Source: Streptomyces sp. TRM68416
GTDB taxonomy: Bacteria; Actinomycetota; Actinomycetes; Streptomycetales; Streptomycetaceae
Assembly (NCBI RefSeq): GCF_014596915.1
Contig: NZ_JACVWU010000005.1
Location: 372,001 to 436,000 of the forward strand
Reading direction: 5' to 3'
Length of the DNA: 64,000 nt
The position numbers and the translations under genes were made by a program. Under the pieces are notes generated by a model, which searched no databases, was not told where the DNA came from, and saw nothing but the letters and a program-made list of their open reading frames with translations. Shown here one piece after another: positions 17,255-27,096 of this stretch; position 1 is the stretch's first letter, and each line of letters opens with the position of its first letter.

Positions 17255-17266
17255 CTACGCGCGTTA
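17255..17266. promoter_or_regulatory. Nucleoside-regulon operator at bmp1
   Basis: CTACGCGCGTTA, one of six copies of the palindrome in this window (here with TTA in place of TAG). The downstream end runs into TTAATG, a possible -10 box, so a bound protein would block RNA polymerase. The bmp1 start is 56 bases downstream. Confidence 0.7.
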
Positions 17267-17321
17267 ATGTGCGCCGAACTCAGCACCCACTGCGGGGCTT
17301 TGGAGAATGGGGAACTTCACG

Positions 17322-18371
17322 ATGCGTCGGATATCCAAACTGACCCGTGTCGCGGTGGGGGTCGCGTCGATCGCCCTCGCCGCCACGGCCTGTGGTGGCA
17401 CCAGCAGCGACGACAGCGGTGACTCCGGGACGAAGGACGAAAAGGGCCTGGCCATCGCGTACGACATCGGCGGCAAGGGCGACCAGTCCTTCAACGACGC
17501 CGCGTACGCGGGCCTGGAGAAGGCCCAGAAGGAGTTCGGCTACAAGACCGCCGACATCGAGCCCACCGAGGGCGAGACGGACGCCGACAAGGAGCAGCGG
17601 CTGGCGTCGCTGGCCAAGCAGGGCTACAACCCGGTGATCGGCGTCGGCTTCGCCTACGGTCCCGCCATGGAGGCCGTGGCCAAGGACTACCCGGACACCA
17701 CCTTCGGCATCGTCGACTCCGTGGTCGAGGGTGACAACGTCGCCTCCCTGGTCTTCGCCGAGCAGGAGGCCTCCTACCTGGCCGGCGTCGCCGCCGCCAA
17801 GGCCACCGAGTCGAACGTCGTCGGCTTCGTGGGCGGTGTGGACATTCCGCTGATCCACAAGTTCGAGGCCGGCTACAAGCAGGGCGTCCAGGACACCAAC
17901 CCCGAGGTCAAGGTCGTCTCGCAGTACCTGACCCAGACCGCCGAGGAGGGTGGCTTCTCCAGCCCCGACAAGGGCAAGGCCGCCGCCGAGGGCCAGATCG
18001 AGAAGAAGGCCGACGTCGTCTACCAGGCGGCCGGTCTCTCCGGCCAGGGTGTGATCCAGGCCGCCGCGAAGGCCAAGGTCTGGGCGATCGGTGTCGACTC
18101 CGACCAGTACCAGCAGGAGGCCCTGTCGGCGGAGAAGGACTACATCCTCACCTCCGCGCTCAAGGACGTCGGCGGCGCGGTGTACGCGCTCGCCAAGTCC
18201 GTCGAGGACGGCAAGCCGCTGACCGGCGTGCAGACCTTCGACCTCAAGGTGGACGGCGTCGGCCTCGCCGACAGCAACCCGAAGATGGCGGAGATCGAGG
18301 GTCTGACGGACGCCGTGGCCAAGGCCAAGGAGGGCATCATCGACGGCTCCATCAAGGTCAAGACGGAGTAG
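17322..18371 (+). CDS. BmpA-family nucleoside-binding lipoprotein, copy 1
   Basis: A 349-aa secreted lipoprotein. The signal peptide MRRISKLTRVAVGV ends in lipobox AATAC, with Cys near residue 24, followed by a Ser/Asp/Gly linker. The mature part is a BMP/PnrA fold (PF02608): GLAIAYDIGGKGDQSFND near residue 45, FGIVDSVV, GVDIPLIHKFEAGY and AIGVDSDQYQQEA, residues that line the nucleoside pocket in PnrA-type proteins. It would capture nucleosides outside the membrane for the ABC transporter encoded at 19848-23841. ATG 17322 is preferred over ATG 17307 because GGGGAA lies just before it and it gives a short basic n-region. It has its own operator-promoter and terminator. Confidence 0.9.
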   Translation: MRRISKLTRVAVGVASIALAATACGGTSSDDSGDSGTKDEKGLAIAYDIGGKGDQSFNDAAYAGLEKAQKEFGYKTADIEPTEGETDADKEQRLASLAKQGYNPVIGVGFAYGPAMEAVAKDYPDTTFGIVDSVVEGDNVASLVFAEQEASYLAGVAAAKATESNVVGFVGGVDIPLIHKFEAGYKQGVQDTNPEVKVVSQYLTQTAEEGGFSSPDKGKAAAEGQIEKKADVVYQAAGLSGQGVIQAAAKAKVWAIGVDSDQYQQEALSAEKDYILTSALKDVGGAVYALAKSVEDGKPLTGVQTFDLKVDGVGLADSNPKMAEIEGLTDAVAKAKEGIIDGSIKVKTE

Positions 18372-18404
18372 TCGCCCGATTGGGGCAAGCAGAGGAGTGC
18401 GTGT

Positions 18405-18439
18405 GAAGCGGGCGGGTGGCTCAGGCCCCCGCCCGCTTC
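18405..18439 (+). terminator. Terminator of bmp1
   Basis: GAAGCGGGCGGG (18405-18416) pairs with CCCGCCCGCTTC (18428-18439), a perfect 12-bp stem with an 11-nt loop, 34 bases after the stop. No T-run follows, as usual in Streptomyces. Confidence 0.75.
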
Positions 18440-18563
18440 GGCGTTCCCGGTACGGTCACCCACCGCCACCTTCCCTTTGCGGGCGGCAAGCCCTTGGGCA
18501 AGGGTGGAGGGGCGTTGGCCACGGCCGGATAACAAGAAGGACAGAAGGGGTTTTCAGGCAGGT

Positions 18564-18575
18564 CTACGCGCGTTA
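18564..18575. promoter_or_regulatory. Nucleoside-regulon operator at bmp2
   Basis: CTACGCGCGTTA again followed by AT, the same extended form as at bmp1 (TCTACGCGCGTTAAT). It lies 67 bases before the bmp2 start, overlapping a TTAAT -10-like box. Confidence 0.7.
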
Positions 18576-18641
18576 ATCTGCGGCGAAGCCAGCGCCGAAG
18601 CTGAACCGTTCCCGGCGCTTGTCCACGACAGGAGCACCACA

Positions 18642-19688
18642 ATGCGCCGGATTTCCCGGATCACGGTCGCAGGCGCAGCGACCGCCTCTCTGGCCCTCGC
18701 GCTCTCCGCCTGCGGCGGCACCTCCTCCGAGAGCTCGTCCGAGTCGAAGGGCGACAAGGGCCTGGCCATCGCGTACGACGTCGGCGGCAAGGGCGACCAG
18801 TCCTTCAACGACGCCGCGTACGCGGGCCTGGAGAAGGCGAAGAAGGAGTTCGGCTACGAGACGGCGGACGTCGAGCCCACCGAGGGCGAGACGGACGCGG
18901 ACAAGCAGCAGCGCCTGGAGTCGCTGGCGAAGCAGGGCTACAACCCGGTCGTGGGCGTCGGCTACGCGTACGCCTCCGCCGTGAAGGGTGCCGCGGAGAA
19001 GTTCCCGAACACCACCTTCGGCATCGTGGACGACTCCACGGTCGAGGCGGACAACGTCGCCGACCTGGTCTTCTCCGAGGAGGAGGCCTCCTACCTGGCC
19101 GGCGTCGCCGCCGCCAAGAGCACCGAGTCGAACGTCGTCGGCTTCGTGGGCGGTGTGGACATTCCGCTGATCCACAAGTTCCAGGCGGGCTTCGCGCAGG
19201 GCGTCAAGGACACGAACCCCAAGGTCAAGGTCCTCTCCCAGTACCTCACGCAGACCGCGGAGGAGGGCGGCTTCTCCAGCCCCGACAAGGGCAAGTCGGC
19301 CGCCGAGGGCCAGATCGAGAAGAAGGCCGACGTCGTCTACGCGGCCGCCGGTCTCTCCGGTCAGGGTGTCATCCAGGCCGCCGCCGCCAACGAGGTCTGG
19401 GCGATCGGCGTCGACTCCGACCAGTACAAGCAGGAAGCCCTCGCCAAGTACAAGGACTCGATCCTCACCTCGGCGATGAAGGATGTCGCCAAGGCGGTGT
19501 ACAACCTGGCGAAGTCGGTCGAGGACGGCAAGCCCGAGACCGGTATCGTTCGTGGCGATCTGAAGTCCGGCGAGGTGAGCCTGTCGAACTCCAACCCGAA
19601 GTTCGCGGACAACGCCGAGCTCCAGGAAGCGATCGAGACGGCCAAGAAGAAGATCATCGACGGCGAGATCAAGGTTAAGTCCAGCTGA
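18642..19688 (+). CDS. BmpA-family nucleoside-binding lipoprotein, copy 2
   Basis: A 348-aa paralogue of the gene at 17322. Signal peptide MRRISRITVAGAATASLALALSA ends in lipobox ALSAC, then a Ser-rich linker. The BMP domain again has GLAIAYDVGGKGDQSFND, GVDIPLIHKFQAGF and AIGVDSDQYKQEA. Long stretches are nearly identical at the DNA level to copy 1 while the signal peptide and C-terminus differ, pointing to tandem duplication with possible gene conversion. AGGAGC lies 7 bases upstream of ATG 18642. It has its own operator and a strong terminator before the ABC operon, so the two receptors may be expressed at different levels or differ in ligand range. Confidence 0.9.
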   Translation: MRRISRITVAGAATASLALALSACGGTSSESSSESKGDKGLAIAYDVGGKGDQSFNDAAYAGLEKAKKEFGYETADVEPTEGETDADKQQRLESLAKQGYNPVVGVGYAYASAVKGAAEKFPNTTFGIVDDSTVEADNVADLVFSEEEASYLAGVAAAKSTESNVVGFVGGVDIPLIHKFQAGFAQGVKDTNPKVKVLSQYLTQTAEEGGFSSPDKGKSAAEGQIEKKADVVYAAAGLSGQGVIQAAAANEVWAIGVDSDQYKQEALAKYKDSILTSAMKDVAKAVYNLAKSVEDGKPETGIVRGDLKSGEVSLSNSNPKFADNAELQEAIETAKKKIIDGEIKVKSS

Positions 19689-19733
19689 GCAGCAACACCC
19701 TGAGCAGCGTGTAACCGTGGGGTTACCTCCGCT

Positions 19734-19770
19734 CAACGGGGTACGGGGAGGCTCTCCCCGTACCCCGTTG
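19734..19770 (+). terminator. Strong terminator of bmp2
   Basis: A perfect 17-bp stem, CAACGGGGTACGGGGAG (19734-19750) with CTCCCCGTACCCCGTTG (19754-19770), and a 3-nt loop. A smaller hairpin GTAACC-gtgg-GGTTAC (19711-19726) precedes it. Confidence 0.85.
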
Positions 19771-19807
19771 TCAGCGGTGTGTCGCCCCTTTGTATGCCGT
19801 AGGGGCG

Positions 19808-19819
19808 CTACGCGCGTAG
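19808..19819. promoter_or_regulatory. Nucleoside-regulon operator at the ABC transporter operon
   Basis: A perfect CTACGCGCGTAG palindrome followed by AC. It lies 28 bases before the candidate ATC start at 19848 of the ATPase gene and 38 bases after the bmp2 terminator, so it controls the operon 19848-25590. Confidence 0.75.
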
Positions 19820-19847
19820 ACGACCCCCGTCCCCAGGAGAGTGCGCC

Positions 19848-21454
<1,607 letters not shown>

Positions 21455-21455
<1 letters not shown>

Positions 21456-22579
21456 TGAAGAAGTTCGACAAGGAGCGCGCGCTCCTCGCGGTGGCCGGAC
21501 CGGTCATCGCGCTCGCCGTGGCCTTCGTGCTCAGCGCGATCGTGCTGCTCGCCTCGGGCAAGAACCCGGTCGAGCCGTTCACGATCATGTTCGAGCAGGC
21601 CTCGTTCTCCGACGTCCAGGTCAGGATCATCAACCAGGCCTCGATGTACTACATCGCGGCCCTCGCCGTCGCCGTCGGCTTCCGGATGAACCTGTTCAAC
21701 ATCGGCGTCGACGGCCAGTACCAGCTCGCCGCCATGATGGCCGCGATCGTCGGCGCCCACGCCAACCTCCCGGCCGTCCTCCAGGTCCCGCTGCTGCTCC
21801 TGACGGCGATCTTCACCGGCGCCTTCTGGTCCGGCATCGCCGGTGTCCTGAAGGTCACCCGCGGCGTCAGCGAGGTCGTCGCGACGATCATGCTCAACGC
21901 GATCGCCACCTCCGTCATCGCCTACCTGTGGCTGCCCGACGTCTTCGGTGTGAAGGTCGGCAACAACAACACCACCGGCGAGATGCACGAGTCCGGCTGG
22001 ATCCCCGGCATCGACATGGGCGCGGCCGGCGAGATCTACGGCCTGGTCATCCTCGCCGTGGTCCTCGGCATCGGCTACTGGATCACCCTCAACCGCACCC
22101 GCTTCGGCTTCGACCTGCGCGCCTCCGGCGCCTCGGAGACCGCCGCCGCGGCCAGCGGTGTGGACCCCAAGCGCATGGTGCTCACCGCCATGCTGCTCTC
22201 CGGCGGCCTGGCCGGCCTCGCGGGCCTGCCGATCCTGATGGGCAGCAGCCACACCTACAACCTGAACTTCCCCACCGGCATCGGCTTCCTCGGCATCGGC
22301 ATCGCCCTGCTCGGCCGTAACAACCCCACCGGTATCGCGTTCGCCGCCCTGCTGTGGGCCTGGCTCGACAAGGCCTCGCCCGAGCTGGACTTCCACGGCT
22401 ACGACAAGGAAATCGCGGTGATCATGCAGGGCATCATCGTGCTCGCGGTCGTCGTCTCCTACGAGGCCGTCCGCGAGTGGGGCCTGCGCCGCCAGCAGCG
22501 CCAGGTCGGCGCGGAACTCGCCGCGGGCAACGTCCTGGGCGCCGACAACAACACCACGAAGGAGGTGGCTGGCCGATGA
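21455..22579 (+). CDS. Nucleoside ABC transporter permease 1
   Basis: A 374-aa integral membrane protein with about nine hydrophobic segments, of the BPD_transp_2 family (YufP/NupP-like). Recognisable stretches are ALAVAVGFRMNLFNIGVDGQYQL, GVSEVVATIMLNAIA and the C-terminal GIGFLGIGIALLGRNNPTGI, which recur in this permease family. An unusually long outer loop, about residues 160-195, carries NNNTTGEMHESGW. It forms the channel heterodimer with the next gene product. ATG 21455 shares a base with the upstream stop, and its own end overlaps the next gene (ATGA), so the transporter genes are translationally coupled. Confidence 0.92.
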
Positions 22580-23841
22580 CCACCGCAAGCGACGTCAACC
22601 AGCCCACGCTGCAGCCCGCGGCGCCGACCGGCCGCCGTATGTCGTGGCCCGTCCTGCTGCTGGTCATCGCCGGAGCCCTGGCGCTGACCTCGATCGTCCG
22701 CATCATCACCGGCGCCGACGGCATCACCAACGTCAGCCAGATGTCCACCGCGCTCCAGCTCGCCGTGCCGATCGGCCTCGCCGGTCTCGGCGGTCTGTGG
22801 GCCGAGCGCGCGGGCGTCGTCAACATCGGCCTCGAAGGCATGATGATCCTCGGCACCTGGTTCGGTGCCTGGGCCGGCTTCCAGTGGGGCCCGTGGACCG
22901 GTGTCCTGGTCGGCATCATCGGCGGCTGCCTCGGCGGCCTGCTGCACGCCTTCGTCACCGTCACCTTCAACGTCAACCACATCGTCTCCGGTGTGGCGAT
23001 CAACATCCTCGCCCTCGGCGCCACCCGCTACCTCGCGCCCCTCGCCTTCGAGGGCCACCAGGGCGGCTCCGCCAAGCAGTCCCCGGCGGTCGAATCCCTC
23101 GGCCACTTCACCGTGCCGGGCCTGTCCGACGGGCTGAAGGACCTCAACGACCAGGGCTGGTTCTTCGTCTCGGACATCGCCGGCCTGCTCGGCGGCCTGG
23201 TCACCAACGTCTCCTGGCTGACCCTGATCGCCATCGCCCTGATCCCCGCCACCTGGTGGATCCTGTGGCGCACCGCCTTCGGCCTGCGGCTGCGCTCCTG
23301 CGGCGAGAACCCGGTCGCCGCCGAGTCCCTCGGCGTCAACGTCTACAAGTACAAGTACCTCGCCGTGATCATCTCCGGCGGTCTGGCCGGCCTCGGCGGC
23401 GTCTTCCTCTCCATCGTCGCCAACCCCTTCTACCTGGAGGGCCAGACCAGCGGCCGCGGCTACATCGGCCTCGCCGCGATGATCTTCGGCAACTGGATGC
23501 CGGGCGGCCTCGCCATCGGCGCCGGCCTGTTCGGCTACACCGACAGCCTCAACCTGCGCGGCGGCTCCGACAACGTGCACGCCCTGCTGCTGCTCGGCGC
23601 GCTGCTGCTGGTCATCGGCGCGATCTGGCTGGCGATCCAGAAGAAGTACGTCCCGGCCGTGATCACCCTCGTCGTCGGCGGCCTGGTCTTCGCCTGGTAC
23701 GCCGGCACCAACGAGGTGCCCAACCAGGTCGTGTCGGCCACGCCATACGTCATCACGCTGGTCGTCCTCGCCCTGTCGGCGCAACGGCTGCGCATGCCCA
23801 AGGCGGACGGCATGCCGTACCGGAAGGGCCAGGGCAAGTGA
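22576..23841 (+). CDS. Nucleoside ABC transporter permease 2
   Basis: A 421-aa integral membrane protein of the BPD_transp_2 family (YufQ/NupQ-like). The N-terminal about 15 residues are polar, then about ten hydrophobic segments. Family stretches seen are LWAERAGVVNIGLEGMMI, FNVNHIVSGVAINILALG, SCGENPVAAESLGVNV and GRGYIGLAAMIFGNW. It carries two extra C-terminal membrane segments (VITLVVGGLVFAWYAG and YVITLVVLALSA) compared with shorter homologues. The start overlaps the previous stop (ATGA) and its stop overlaps the cytidine deaminase start (GTGA). Confidence 0.92.
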   Translation: MTTASDVNQPTLQPAAPTGRRMSWPVLLLVIAGALALTSIVRIITGADGITNVSQMSTALQLAVPIGLAGLGGLWAERAGVVNIGLEGMMILGTWFGAWAGFQWGPWTGVLVGIIGGCLGGLLHAFVTVTFNVNHIVSGVAINILALGATRYLAPLAFEGHQGGSAKQSPAVESLGHFTVPGLSDGLKDLNDQGWFFVSDIAGLLGGLVTNVSWLTLIAIALIPATWWILWRTAFGLRLRSCGENPVAAESLGVNVYKYKYLAVIISGGLAGLGGVFLSIVANPFYLEGQTSGRGYIGLAAMIFGNWMPGGLAIGAGLFGYTDSLNLRGGSDNVHALLLLGALLLVIGAIWLAIQKKYVPAVITLVVGGLVFAWYAGTNEVPNQVVSATPYVITLVVLALSAQRLRMPKADGMPYRKGQGK

Positions 23842-24236
23842 CGACGGGCGACGTCGACTGGGAGGCCCTGCGGGCGGTGGCGCGCGAGGCGATGAGCCAC
23901 GCGTACGCCCCCTACTCGGGCTACCCGGTCGGCGTGGCCGCCCGCGTCGACGACGGCCGCACGGTCACCGGCTGCAACGTCGAGAACGCCTCCTACGGCC
24001 TCGGCCTGTGCGCCGAGTGCGGGCTCGTCTCGGAGCTGCAGCGCACCGGCGGCGGCCGCCTGACGCACTTCACGTGCGTCGACGGCCGGGGCGAGATCCT
24101 CGTCCCGTGCGGCCGCTGCCGACAGCTGCTCTACGAGTTCGGCGGCCCCGACCTGCTGCTGGAGACACCGGCGGGGATCCTCCCGCTGTCGGAGATGCTG
24201 CCGCAGGCCTTCGGCCCGGACCATCTCACCAAGTAA
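23838..24236 (+). CDS. cdd: Cytidine deaminase
   Basis: A 132-aa zinc enzyme converting (deoxy)cytidine to (deoxy)uridine. The active site is explicit: GCNVENASYGLGLCAECG gives the catalytic Glu and first zinc Cys (C-A-E), and PCGRCRQLL gives the other two Cys ligands. The length is typical of the homotetrameric form. GTG 23838 overlaps the permease stop by four bases. It puts pyrimidine salvage directly behind uptake; the uridine formed can go to the phosphorylase encoded next. Confidence 0.96.
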   Translation: MTTGDVDWEALRAVAREAMSHAYAPYSGYPVGVAARVDDGRTVTGCNVENASYGLGLCAECGLVSELQRTGGGRLTHFTCVDGRGEILVPCGRCRQLLYEFGGPDLLLETPAGILPLSEMLPQAFGPDHLTK

Positions 24237-24243
24237 CTCCCGT

Positions 24244-24275
24244 GCGGCCCCTCTGAACCGCTTCAGAGGGGCCGC
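24244..24275 (+). terminator. Hairpin between cdd and deoA
   Basis: GCGGCCCCTCTGAA (24244-24257) and TTCAGAGGGGCCGC (24262-24275) form a perfect 14-bp stem with a 4-nt loop, then gcactttcttg. It may partly terminate or process the transcript, as deoA starts 31 bases later with no promoter I can see. Confidence 0.7.
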
Positions 24276-24306
24276 GCACTTTCTTGAGAACGTCGGAAGG
24301 AATCCC

Positions 24307-25590
24307 ATGGCCATGGACGTCATCTCCGTGATCCGCACCAAGCGTGACCGCGGCGAGCTCAGCGACGAGCAGATCGACTGGGTCATCGACGCGTACACGC
24401 GCGGCGAGGTCGCCGACGAGCAGATGTCGTCGCTCGCCATGGCGATCCTGCTCAACGGCATGAACCGGCGCGAGATCGCCCGCTGGACCGCCGCGATGAT
24501 CGCCAGCGGCGAGCGCATGGACTTCTCGTCCCTGAGCCGCCCGACCGCCGACAAGCACTCCACGGGCGGCGTCGGCGACAAGATCACACTGCCCCTGGCC
24601 CCCCTGGTGGCGGCGTGCGGCGCGGCCGTCCCGCAGCTGTCCGGCCGCGGCCTCGGCCACACCGGCGGCACGCTCGACAAGCTGGAGTCCATCCCCGGCT
24701 GGCGCGCCCTGCTCTCCAACGAGGAGATGCTGTCCGTACTGGACGGCACCGGCGCGGTGATCTGCGCGGCGGGCGACGGCCTGGCCCCGGCCGACAAGAA
24801 GCTCTACGCCCTGCGTGACGTCACGGGCACGGTCGAGGCGATCCCCCTGATCGCCTCCTCGATCATGTCGAAGAAGATCGCCGAAGGCACCGGCTCCCTG
24901 GTCCTGGACGTCAAGGTCGGCTCGGGCGCCTTCATGAAGACCATCGAGGACGCCCGCGAGCTGGCCTCGACGATGGTGGGCCTCGGCACCGACCACGGCG
25001 TGAAGACCGTCGCCCTCCTGACGGACATGTCGACCCCGCTCGGCCTCACGGCGGGCAACGCCCTGGAGGTCCGCGAGTCCGTCGAGGTCCTGGCCGGCGG
25101 CGGCCCCGCCGACGTGGTCGAGCTGACGATCGCCCTGGCCCGCGAGATGCTCGACGCGGCGGGCGTGAAGGACGCCGACCCGGCGAAGGCCCTCGCCGAC
25201 GGCTCGGCCATGGACGTCTGGCGCCGCATGATCGCCGCGCAGGGCGGCGACCCGGACGCGGCCCTGCCGGTGGCCCGCGAACAGCACGTCATCAAGGCAC
25301 CGTCGTCCGGTGTCCTCACCCGCCTCGACGCCTACGACATCGGCGTCGCCGCCTGGCGCCTGGGCGCCGGACGTGCCCGCAAGGAGGACCCGGTGCAGGC
25401 GGGCGCGGGCATCGAGATGCACGCCAAGCCCGGCGACACGGTGACCGAGGGCCAGCCCCTGCTCACCCTCCACACGGACACCCCGGAGCGCTTCGACTAC
25501 GCCCTCCAGGCGGTGGATGGCTCGTACGACATCGCGACGGCGGCCACGGACTTCACGCCGAACCCGATCGTGCTGGACCGCATCGCCTGA
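24307..25590 (+). CDS. deoA: Thymidine/pyrimidine nucleoside phosphorylase
   Basis: A 427-aa cytosolic dimeric enzyme that splits thymidine or uridine with phosphate to base and (deoxy)ribose-1-phosphate. Seen are VISVIRTKRDRGELS at the N-terminus, the family signature SGRGLGHTGGTLDKLESIPG (about residues 114-133), the phosphate-binding KHSTGGVGDKI (about 82-92) and VLDVKVGSGAFM. The length fits. ATG 24307 follows GGAAGG at 24294-24299; ATG 24313 is possible. The deoxyribose-1-phosphate formed would be isomerised (candidate mutase at 45415) and cleaved by DeoC (42237). Confidence 0.95.
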   Translation: MAMDVISVIRTKRDRGELSDEQIDWVIDAYTRGEVADEQMSSLAMAILLNGMNRREIARWTAAMIASGERMDFSSLSRPTADKHSTGGVGDKITLPLAPLVAACGAAVPQLSGRGLGHTGGTLDKLESIPGWRALLSNEEMLSVLDGTGAVICAAGDGLAPADKKLYALRDVTGTVEAIPLIASSIMSKKIAEGTGSLVLDVKVGSGAFMKTIEDARELASTMVGLGTDHGVKTVALLTDMSTPLGLTAGNALEVRESVEVLAGGGPADVVELTIALAREMLDAAGVKDADPAKALADGSAMDVWRRMIAAQGGDPDAALPVAREQHVIKAPSSGVLTRLDAYDIGVAAWRLGAGRARKEDPVQAGAGIEMHAKPGDTVTEGQPLLTLHTDTPERFDYALQAVDGSYDIATAATDFTPNPIVLDRIA

Positions 25591-25600
25591 CGACGAGACG

Positions 25601-25630
25601 AAGGGCCGGGGCGTTAAGGCCCCGGCCCTT
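25601..25630 (+). terminator. Terminator of the transporter-cdd-deoA operon
   Basis: AAGGGCCGGGGC (25601-25612) and GCCCCGGCCCTT (25619-25630) form a perfect 12-bp stem with a 6-nt loop, ten bases after the deoA stop. Confidence 0.85.
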
Positions 25631-25651
25631 TCGTATGCCACTGCGCCAGCG

Positions 25652-26038
25652 ATGAGTTCCGCGCGCCCGCCCGGTCTACCGATCGTGGACGCCATGACAC
25701 CCGCTGTACTCGTGCTGACCGGGCCCGTCACCAGGGGCGAGGTGACGGGCTGGTGCGACGACCTGCGGGAGCTGCTGGAGAGCTCGGGCGCCGGGGTCGT
25801 GGTATGCGACGTCGGAGGGCTCGGGCCGCCGGGGCTGGGCACGGTCGACCTGCTGGCGCGGCTGCAGCTCACCGCCCGGCGGTCCGGCGCCCGGATCAGG
25901 CTGCGTGAGCCCGATCCGGCCCTGCCCGGCCTACTGGACCTGATCGGCCTCCGCTTCGAGATGGAGGGGCAGCCCGAACAGCGGGAACCACCTCTTGGTG
26001 TCGAGGAAGAAGTGGAACCCGGTGAGCCGGCCGTCTGA
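25652..26038 (+). CDS. STAS-domain-like small protein
   Basis: A 128-aa protein from ATG 25652, or 114 aa from ATG 25694, which looks the more natural domain boundary (MTPAVLVLTGPV). The pattern VVVCDVGGLGPPGLGTVDLLARLQLTARRSGARIRL resembles the anti-sigma-antagonist (STAS) fold, but the usual phosphorylated Ser/Thr of the DxSGLxxxD motif is not in place (GPPGLGTVD). The last 36 codons lie antisense to the 3' end of the sigma factor gene, an overlap of 108 bases. Role unknown; proteins of this type may bind lipids or NTPs, or regulate partner-switching. Confidence 0.55.
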   Translation: MSSARPPGLPIVDAMTPAVLVLTGPVTRGEVTGWCDDLRELLESSGAGVVVCDVGGLGPPGLGTVDLLARLQLTARRSGARIRLREPDPALPGLLDLIGLRFEMEGQPEQREPPLGVEEEVEPGEPAV

Positions 26039-26935
26039 GATCTCCAGGACCTGCACGGCCCACGGGGTGTAGCCGCCCGTCTCCGGGTCCGGCTTGTACT
26101 GCGCGAACCCCGGCAGCCCGTTGACCTCGACCGGCAGCAGGCGCGAGCCCTCGCAGGCCGAGCCCAGCGTCGTCATGAAGCCGGTGATGTCGTCGTGGCC
26201 CGTCAGCCACAGGTCGAACGGCGGCATCGTCATGACGGCGTCCTCGTGCAGCAGGGCCGTCAGCGCGGTCATGTCGTAGCCCTCGAACGCCGCGACGTAC
26301 CGCTCCAGGAGCTTCTGCTGCTCCTCGTCCAGCGGGTCCGACACGGCCGCGTCGGCGGCCTTCTCGTGCCGCTCGGCGAGGGTGGCGCGGGCACGCTGGA
26401 GGGCGCTGTTGACCGACGCGACCGAGGTGCCGAGCAGTTCGGCGACCTCGCTCGCCTTCCAGGCCAGCACCTCGCGCAGGATCAGCACCGCGCGCTGCTT
26501 CGGCGGGAGCTGCTGGAGGGCCGCCATGAACGCCAGCCGCACCGACTCCTTGGCGACGGCCGCCTCCGCCGGGTCCTCCACGGTCGGCAGGACACGGGCG
26601 TCCGGCACCGGCTCCAGCCAGGTGTGGTCGGGCCGGGGGGAGAGGGCGGCCTGGGCGAGGGGGGTGGACTCGGTGAGATCCATGGGCCGGGCCCGCTTGT
26701 TCCCCGCGTTCAGCATGTCCAGGCAGACGTTGGTGGCGATCCGGTACAGCCACGACCGGACACTGGACCGCCCCTCGAACTTGTCGTAGCTGCGCCAGGC
26801 CCGCACCAAGGTGTCCTGCACCGCATCCTCGGCCTCGAAGGACGACCCGAGCATCCGATAGCAGTACCCGGTCAGCTCGACCCGATGCCGCTCCAGCGTC
26901 GCGTCAAGGTCCGTCGTGGTCGCCGTCTCGCCCAT
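25931..26935 (-). CDS. ECF sigma factor with C-terminal SnoaL-like domain
   Basis: A 334-aa sigma factor, longer than the usual 180-200. Region 2 reads GYCYRMLGSSFEAEDAVQDTLVRAWRSY then SVRSWLYRIATNVCLDML; region 4 (about 145-200) reads LQQLPPKQRAVLILREVLAWKASEVAELL with the helix-turn-helix SVASVNSALQRARATL. From about 215 the protein continues as a SnoaL/NTF2-like domain (YVAAFEGYDMTALTALLHEDAVMTMPPF). This is the layout of the SigJ/SigG-type ECF groups that lack a classical anti-sigma gene and are controlled by the fused domain. ATG 26935 has AGGGG 5 bases before it; GTG 26941 is an alternative. It converges on, and overlaps, the STAS-like gene. Confidence 0.9.
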   Translation of the reverse strand: MGETATTTDLDATLERHRVELTGYCYRMLGSSFEAEDAVQDTLVRAWRSYDKFEGRSSVRSWLYRIATNVCLDMLNAGNKRARPMDLTESTPLAQAALSPRPDHTWLEPVPDARVLPTVEDPAEAAVAKESVRLAFMAALQQLPPKQRAVLILREVLAWKASEVAELLGTSVASVNSALQRARATLAERHEKAADAAVSDPLDEEQQKLLERYVAAFEGYDMTALTALLHEDAVMTMPPFDLWLTGHDDITGFMTTLGSACEGSRLLPVEVNGLPGFAQYKPDPETGGYTPWAVQVLEISDGRLTGFHFFLDTKRWFPLFGLPLHLEAEADQVQ

Positions 26936-27096
26936 CTCCACCCACCCCTGTGGCCATCCGTGTGTCGCCCAACACCTCGGAAGCTACCCCAGCCCACTGA
27001 CAATGGCGTGCGGAGCCAACGAACGCGCAGGTCAGAGCCATCGCTACGGGCGGGTGATGGCGCCTGATCACGCCCTCAACCGGCTTGTGATGCGTT

